Source: Isoetes taiwanensis
Taxonomy: Eukaryota > Streptophyta > Lycopodiopsida > Isoetales > Isoetaceae
Direction of reading: 5' to 3'
Assembly (NCBI GenBank): GCA_021234155.1
Contig: JAJEKV010000054.1
Span: 186,001-250,000, forward strand
DNA: 64,000 bases
This document shows, in pieces, positions 57,776-64,000 of the stretch. The position numbers and the translations under genes are program-made. The notes below the pieces were generated by a model. It was given only the letters and a program-made list of their open reading frames with translations, had not been told where the DNA came from and did not search any database. The first letter of the stretch is position 1, and every line of letters starts with the position of its first letter.

Positions 57776-58465
57776 TTGGAGCACCCCAACGAGCAAGATA
57801 ATTGTTTGAAACTTTCTTCGGTGCTGATCATAATGGACAAAGGCAAAAGACCTGCTAACGAAATTGATTCCAACAAATATTCAAACTCTCAAGGATGTTC
57901 AAAGCAGTCACCTATTCCAAAACGAAAGATGAAGTATTCACAGAATTTATTTACCATAATGCCAGAACTCTTTAAGACTTCTAGTAAAAGAGTTAAAATC
58001 ATGGATTGTGAATTAAATTCACATAATCCTAATCTGGACTTAAACTCATACTATTGCTCTAAGCATCAACAAGAGCTTCAGCAACCGGTGTACATTCTAC
58101 ACCATCCAGGGGGAGAGACCAAGGAACCTTGTTCCTTGAATGGTCCCCGGATTAATGAGAGTCCCATAGAGATCACTTCAGATGAGGACACTCCAATTCC
58201 TAATGGAAATAATGCAAGTGTTCTATCTCCAATTTCTATTATAGAAATTTCAAGTGATTCATCTATTCTGGCAGACGAGTCTTATGACGGTGATATTTCT
58301 GATCTTGAAAGATCTCCATATCATTATGAGCAGCTTACATGTTACTCAAGCATAAGTACTCCCAATTCTGATGAAGATTTGGCAACTAATGACGAATACT
58401 GCCAACTCTTAAAAACAGCCACATCAGGCGCTCAAGAGTATCCAGAGTCATCGAACTCCAGTTAA
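57776..58465 (+). CDS. Unrecognised acidic protein with two SUMO-interaction-like motifs, inside the non-autonomous element
   Basis: An intact 229-codon frame sits between the two LTRs. A second ATG 20 codons in (MDKGKRPANEIDSN) could be the true start. The product is polar, Ser/Asp/Glu-rich at the C-terminus, with a basic patch KRKMKYS and KTSSKRVKIMD near the middle. Two stretches, SPIEITSDED and SIIEISSDSS, have the pattern of SUMO-interacting motifs: three hydrophobic residues followed by Ser and acidic residues. There is no gag, zinc knuckle, protease or polymerase signature. It may be a fragment of a host gene carried by the element. The function is unknown; the SUMO reading rests on motif shape alone. 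Confidence 0.5.
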   Translation: MEHPNEQDNCLKLSSVLIIMDKGKRPANEIDSNKYSNSQGCSKQSPIPKRKMKYSQNLFTIMPELFKTSSKRVKIMDCELNSHNPNLDLNSYYCSKHQQELQQPVYILHHPGGETKEPCSLNGPRINESPIEITSDEDTPIPNGNNASVLSPISIIEISSDSSILADESYDGDISDLERSPYHYEQLTCYSSISTPNSDEDLATNDEYCQLLKTATSGAQEYPESSNSS

Positions 58466-59033
58466 GTTGTTCAATTCTGCAAAAGTAATAAAGCCATCCA
58501 TAATAATTTGGATGCATAAACCCACGACTTAGTGGTCATCTACAAGATGTTAAAGCCACATCTGTGTGGTACTCCATAGGGCACTAACTCTTCTAGGTCC
58601 TTGATGATGAAGACGTTCACTCAAGGCCCAAAACTCTCAACCTAGATCTTGTTGGAAGTTCCCAATATCAAAAGGGGGAGAAGTTAGGGAAAAGCCATAA
58701 GCAAATGGCACCTATTGTATGTGAGAAGAGTAGTTGGAGTTATTCTGGAAGTTTGATCTTGTAAACTTCCAAAGACTTGGATAAGTTCAAGTATTGCAGC
58801 TTACGAAGTTAAGGGTAAGTCCACAACCCTAGTGGCATCTAACTTGTATTTTTGGGAATAAGCCCACACTTGGTGGCACCCATATTAATGAAGACCACAT
58901 TATGGTAGTAATGTTTATATTAATGAAGCTGCAAGTATAGAAAGGAGCAATGAAGACTCCAAAATATGAAGCCGCCACAAAATTCTCAAGAAGAAGATTA
59001 TTTGAAGGTTTGTTCATGAAGATTAAGGGGGAG

Positions 59034-59256
59034 TATTAACAGTAATGAATAAGAGATTAATCTCCCTGAACAAACACAAATGATATTGTGCTTGTACACA
59101 TCATCGATCCATGCCAAAGGATATGATGATATGGTATGTGTTCATTCATGAAGAGATGCCATTCACATCTCTTCACACACTATGTAAAGCCACAATCTAG
59201 GCTATTTGGATTAACTCTGATCAATACAATTTTTCGCAGGATTCTATTTCATAACA
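59034..59256 (+). repeat. 3' LTR of the non-autonomous element
   Basis: A 223-bp copy of 56540-56762, preceded by the purine tract AAGGGGGAG at 59025-59033. Confidence 0.93.
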
Positions 59257-59261
59257 GAGGC

Positions 59262-60027
59262 TTCCTATTCTAGTTTTGCAAAGTTGTCCTTAGCAAATAG
59301 AAAAATTCTTTTGCTCTAACTAGAATGCCTCCTGATTGAATCCGACCTCCTGATTGAAGCTATGTTGCAGAAACTTTCTTCAGGAACTATTTGTTGTTCA
59401 CAATGAAATTTGTCCATCCATTTGATGCAGAAAGCTAAGAAAGTTCGCCAATGCAATAGACGTGTTTTTCATCAATGGTTCTTCATTTGCAACAGCTTAT
59501 CACGCATCAAGAAATCCTCTACAATTAGTTCCCTGGTTTTGCGACTTTAGTGAAATTGTACCTGTGGCAAACATACAAGAAAACTAGAGAGTAGTGGAAA
59601 ATTAGATTTTATGAGACATGTCTTATATTGTAAGCTATTTTTTCTTATAATGGAGCCCTGGAAAAGTATTTTTTTAAAGACGTGTCACAAGAATGACATG
59701 GCACCTCAAATGATGTCTTATAGTTATAAGACAGCCAGATTTTAAGCCAGCCGTGGAAAAAGGGCCTAAATAATGCCAGTTTGTTGACCATTTTGGACTC
59801 TATCTTTATGCATGCACCTGTAAATTCCAAGGCATTTGGACTCCATCCCGATGCAAATATGAGCAAAAATCATGTAAGTTGTCCATTGCACTTTTACCAA
59901 TTCTACAATGTTCACTTTTTTTTTCCTAGTAATCTACTATTACTAAAAGCAATCGCCATAAATATTGGACACGGCCACGTTGAAATCAGCCTTAATTTAC
60001 AAAAATTGCTCTACAAGTCAACAAAAA
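59262..60027. other. Spacer with a possible short interspersed element
   Basis: No gene is seen. The part at about 59605-59772, containing ATGAGACATGTCTTAT and ending CCGTGGAAAAAGGGCC, is an inverted relative of 42400-42545. The two share termini but only partly the middle, as expected of an old MITE family. Boundaries and target duplications are unclear. Confidence 0.35.
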
Positions 60028-60241
60028 TGTTGTGTATTTACCTTTTCTTAAGATTATAGAAGTCAGAAGATGGTGGAGAATAGGTAGTCGGCTTTTTTTA
60101 TTGATTCGATAACACAATACAACAAAAGTAGTTATCTTATGCATCGGACAAATGCGACGTTTTCCTAAACAATATGACTCATATATTGCTGACTAGGATG
60201 ACACCTAATCTAGATCCTTGCTGACTCATTATATTCTAACA
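60028..60241 (-). repeat. Tentative 3' LTR of the copia element
   Basis: The LTR start, TGTTAGAATATAATGAGTCA on the minus strand, directly follows the purine tract and is secure. The other end is guessed at ACACAACA near 60028, giving about 214 bp, because no second LTR is available for comparison. Confidence 0.5.
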
Positions 60242-60563
60242 CTCCCACTTCAGCCAGGATCTGTTTGCAGTCTCTTATCACAGAATAATATATTCATCTC
60301 ATCTCTTATCAGCTGAAATTTGTCTCTTGCCAATGGTTTGGTCAAAATATCTGCCATCATCTCGTTTGTTGAACAATGCTGCAGATTAATCACTCCAGCT
60401 TGTACCTGTTCTCTTATGAAATGATAGCGAGTGTCAATATGACGCGTTCTTGCAGAAACTTGGTTGAATCTGCTAGTGCGATGGCACTTCTATTGTCACA
60501 GTAAAGTAAGGTTGGTCCATGCTGCTGTAACAACATTTCCTGCAGTAATGTGCACAGCCAAAC

Positions 60564-61146
60564 CAGGGTTGCCCTTAAGGCCAAATTTGTCTAAGCATAG
60601 TTTAGAAGGTCGGGCGAATAATAGAGTTGCAAGATTAGTTATGCTGGCGAATGTTTTCTAGACATGAATGTTTTTTATAGAAGTCTAGGCGAATCATGGC
60701 CAATATTATTTTGCCAAGATTTAAGTGTCTTTATTTTTCAAGTGCAATTTCTGTGGTGAAATTATATTCACTGGCATCCATAAAAAAATGATCCCAGTGC
60801 ATCCTTAGAAGTATTTGAAACACAATAGCTACAAAAATAACTCTTAAAATTATCATATGTACCCGGATGGATATGGAGAATAGATTAGGTTATGAAGAAA
60901 GCCTAAAATATTAGGCGATTTTTTAAGAAATCTTCGAGAAGGAGGGTAGAGGATAAGGCGAATCCATAGTTATGACGCTTAGTGGATGTGGCGAACTTTC
61001 AAGTGGAGTGAGATTTGTTTGTATAAAAGTTGGCTAATTTTAGTTTTTTCATCTAAAACGGGTCCTACTAAACCATAGCATCAAAATTTTTCGATATGCT
61101 TGAAAAATAGCCTTTTGGCGAACTTTCGTCCTTAAGGGCTACCCTG
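60564..61146. mobile_element. hAT-type MITE inserted in the copia element
   Basis: The insert has 17-bp terminal inverted repeats, CAGGGTTGCCCTTAAGG on the left and CAGGGTAGCCCTTAAGG read on the reverse strand at the right. It is flanked by an exact 8-bp target duplication AGCCAAAC at 60556-60563 and 61147-61154. CAGGG-type ends with an 8-bp duplication define the hAT superfamily. At 583 bp and with no transposase frame it is non-autonomous. It lies within the RNase H part of the copia element, so it is the younger of the two. Confidence 0.92.
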
Positions 61147-64000
61147 AGCCAAACCGCTTCTTGAGCTGCTGTAGTGGCAGCAATGTACTCTGCTTCTGTT
61201 GATGATAAAGCAGTGATAGATTGGCGCTGCCAAACCCCAATTGAAGCAAATATCCATTTATGCGTTCGAACCATGCCCTAGGAGACTGGCGCAGCCCATA
61301 TAAGGCCTTGTGTAACCTGCATACAAGCTGCTCATTTCCTGCTTTGATATATCCTTCTGGCTGTGATACATAAACTTCTTCTTGAAGTTCTCCATGAAGA
61401 AATGCCGTTTGCACGTCCATCTGATGGACCTCTAAATTAAGTTGAACTGCCAGGGCCAGCAGAGTGCGTATGGACGACATTCTTACTACAGGAGAAAAGG
61501 TGTCCGTGAAATCCACTCCTGCAATTTGGGAGAACCCTCGGGCCACAAACCGTGCTTTGAATCGTTCAATATGACCTGCTGCATTCCGTTTAAGCTTGAA
61601 CAACCATTTGGTACTAACCACTTGACGGCCAGGTGGAAGATTCGTTAGTTCCCAAGTCTGATTCTGCAACAAGGAGTTGTATTCTGCATCCATGGCCTGT
61701 TGCCATTCCATTGCATGTGTGTTGTTCAATGCTTCTTCCACAGTTGCAAGTTGCAGGCTCATGTATATCTTCATCATGCATAACCAAGTTAAGATGAGTG
61801 CGCTTTCTACTATTGAAACTGGCTGATTCTAGCGCTTCCTTAGCTTTCACACTTAACTTAGGAACCTGCCCAGATCTGGTTGTGCCCCTGTTTCCTCTGA
61901 TAAACTGTTCATGTACGTGCCTTGCCCTGTTGACACTATCATATACCAAAGGAACTTGCTGTTGTTCTCTAAGTGCATCTGCCACATTAGATCCTGTCGC
62001 ACCCACTTGAGACTCATCTGATTTTTCTGCAGTATCTTCTGGAATATAGTTTGGAAGAGGATCTTCATCTTCTTCCATCGTGGAGCTGATTGAACTAGAG
62101 CCCTCTCCTATGCACCACTCATCGATATCTCCAAAATTTACACCCAAGATATCCAATGATCATCCCCTCGGGTAGACTGCTCCCCCATAATACATATCTT
62201 CATTAAAATTAACATCTCCAATGCGGCATATGATCAGATGATTGGTTTCTAAATGATACAACCTATAGGCCTTTGATTCTAGAGAATATCCAAGATGGAT
62301 GCAGCGCACACTCTTCTCCTCCAATTTATGATGCTTTTCAGCAGGGATAAGAGGGTATGCTATACATCCAAAAATTCTCAAATGACCAAGAGAGGGAACC
62401 TGACCTGACCACAAGAAATGAGCTGTGCGTCCTTGCAAGGAGGATGTTGGTAATCGATTGCGAAGATATGCTGTGCTGTCATGACTGCTTCACCCCAGAA
62501 CTTGTCCGGCATCCCAGCAAATCGTAACATGGATCGGGCACTTCAATCAATGTACGGTTCATACGTTCCGCCACTCCATTCTGCTGTGGTGTGTATGGAG
62601 TAGTTCTCTGATGGATAATGCCATGTTCTTGCAAATATGCCAAAAACTGTTTTGAACAGTATTCTCCCCCATTGTCACTTCATACCAACTTAATCTTCTT
62701 CCCAGTTTGAGTTTCCATTTGTGCTTGAAACTCCCTAAACATATCCAAAACTTCTGATTTTCTTGCCAACAGTCTAACCGTCACAAATCTGGAGAAATCA
62801 TCTATAAAGGTGATCACATATCGCTTATTCCCAATAGACATGGTGCGCATAGGGCCACAAATATCAGAGTGTATGAGCTCCAATACATCTTTTGCTCGCT
62901 CACTTTCACCTACTTGGAATGTGCCTCTCTTATGTTTTCCCATCACACATGCCTCACAGTGCTCCATCTCTTCCTCATCACCAATGCTGAAGTCTACTGC
63001 CAGCCTCTCCTTGTGTAGCTTCTTTATTGACTGTACATTCACATGACCCAAACGATTGTGCCAAAGCTGTAATTCATTCATAATCCTTCCTGCATTCAAT
63101 GCCTGATGTGGAATCTTGATTGTGACATCTAATTTGTAGAGCCCATCCTTGCGACTCCCACTGGCGACCTGCACACCTTGTTCATCTGATATAGTGCAAG
63201 TATACTTTGTGAATGTCACCACCAATCCTGTATCAGCTATCTTCCCAATTGATAGTAAAGTTTGAGTCAATCCTGGTACGCATTTCACATCATGGATCTT
63301 CTTGACATCGGTCCCCATCTGCACCATTATACTGCCTTGACCACACACCTTATATGCCCTGTTATCTCTGACATATACTTGTTGTTCAGATTTAGATGCC
63401 TCAAATGTTTCAAATATGTCTCTCACCGGAGTCATGTGCATTGATGCGCCTGAATCCAACCATATATCCATGATCTGATTCATTCTTGGTGATGAACTTA
63501 CCATGAATAATTTATCACCATCTTTATGGTCTCCCTTTCTAAAGTTTCTTGATGGAAATCTGTTCCTATCCACTGATGACAACAGTCTGGTCCTGCAATC
63601 CTTCGCCATATGACCAGCCTTGCCACATCGAAAGCAAGGGGATTTTCTGATCCTATTCTGCATGCTTGCTTCCCCTCTGAAACTGCCAAACAGAGTTGGG
63701 CTTCTATTCCCATTTGACGGAACATCCCTTGTCTGCATTGGTTTCTTTCCAAACCATCTCTTCTTGTCTTTGATCATAAAAGCTGTATTCTTAGCATTTC
63801 CTTCTAATTTCAGATTTCTTTCTTCTTCTATTAACGCTGCAACCAAACTGTCCATTGACTGATTTGGGATGTTTGTCAATGCTGTAACAACAGATCTGAA
63901 ATCTGAAGCCAATCCCTTCAATAGCACTGCCATTTGATCTTCTGTTGAGACCTTTACATTCACTCTTGCTAATTGTATGACAAGAGCACGCAACCGACTC

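Larger units (their letters stand above)
56540..59256 (+). mobile_element. Non-autonomous LTR retrotransposon, 2.7 kb
   Basis: Two 223-bp LTRs (56540-56762 and 59034-59256) begin TATTAACAGTAATG and end TTTCATAACA. They differ at about 8 positions (near 3.6%), suggesting a few million years at most at usual plant rates. Directly after the first LTR is TGGTATCAGAGCC (56763-56775), the initiator-Met tRNA primer site. Before the second is the polypurine tract AAGGGGGAG (59025-59033). Flanking GGGGC/GAGGC may be a worn 5-bp target duplication. No gag, protease, RT or integrase is present. The element therefore depends on a partner, probably a copia type. It carries one intact ORF of unknown function. 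Confidence 0.88.
60028..64000 (-). mobile_element. Ty1/copia retrotransposon, 5' end outside the window
   Basis: Minus-strand parts from the window edge: gag C-terminus with knuckle CFRCGKAGHMAKDC (63.6 kb); protease WLDSGASMHMTP (63.45 kb); integrase zinc region WHNRLGHVN and CEACVMGKHKRGTF (63.05-62.9 kb) and core HSDICGPMRTM, FIDDFSRF (62.85 kb); reverse transcriptase (61.7-61.3 kb: WLFKLKRNAAGHIERFKARF, MDVQTAFLHGELQEEVYV); RNase H (61.25-60.3 kb: ALSSTEAEYIAA). A purine tract AGTGGGAG and the LTR start TGTTAGAATATAATGAG follow at 60241. The element is broken in several places and is split by a hAT-type MITE at 60564-61146. Its 5' LTR is not in the window, so it cannot be dated here. Confidence 0.9.

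Noticed and set aside
1-64000. CRISPR arrays, rRNA or tRNA genes, bacterial-type operons
   Set aside because: Looked for by eye and not seen; gene structure and repeats are those of a plant nuclear genome.

Overview
The window looks like nuclear DNA of a land plant with a large, repeat-rich genome, most likely a seed plant and possibly a gymnosperm. The support is two plant-type host genes with GT-AG introns, wide spaces filled by Athila/Tat-like Ty3 elements, a Ty1/copia element, CACTA, hAT, Mutator-like and Helitron pieces, and a captured S-domain receptor kinase. The species cannot be named from the sequence alone.

Layout. 1-8.7 kb: LTR-end/leader-like DNA with a 67-bp direct repeat, a gag fragment, then an old, heavily broken Athila/Tat-like element on the + strand (copy A), which carries its own 1.16-kb insertion. 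8.7-11.6 kb: unassigned. 11.66-13.07 kb (-): a five-exon GARP transcription factor of the HHO/NIGT1 type. 14.24-17.56 kb: a tandem duplication with an expanded ATGT microsatellite in one copy. 18.5-20.9 kb: a copia gag scrap and a 1.7-kb Mutator-like element, inserted into a 96-bp block that also forms the 3' end of intron 4 of the gene at 29-33 kb. 24.1-24.5 kb: minisatellite. 25.5-26.9 kb: 3' half of a CACTA transposon. 29.14-33.21 kb (-): a six-exon gene for a 1048-residue tandem-BRCT nuclear protein. 33.8-38.4 kb: two duplicated blocks, one abutting a Helitron 3' end. 38.8-40.3 kb: LINE ORF1-like remnant. 42.94-56.29 kb (-): a complete 13.35-kb Athila/Tat-like element (copy B) with paired LTRs and a 5-bp target duplication. 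It holds a captured receptor-kinase fragment between two clusters of a 20-bp palindrome, a post-pol coiled-coil ORF region, and an antisense ORF with its own TATA promoter. 56.54-59.26 kb: a small non-autonomous LTR element with an intact 229-codon ORF. 60-64 kb (-): a Ty1/copia element running off the window and split by a hAT MITE.

The two host genes are ordinary nuclear functions: nitrate/phosphate-type transcriptional repression and DNA-damage signalling. The most unusual material is in the Athila/Tat-like family. The antisense ORF and its promoter are conserved in two strongly diverged copies, and the palindrome array around the captured kinase shows presence/absence and loop-flip variants inside one tandem repeat. 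Both deserve follow-up. All alignments here were made by eye.
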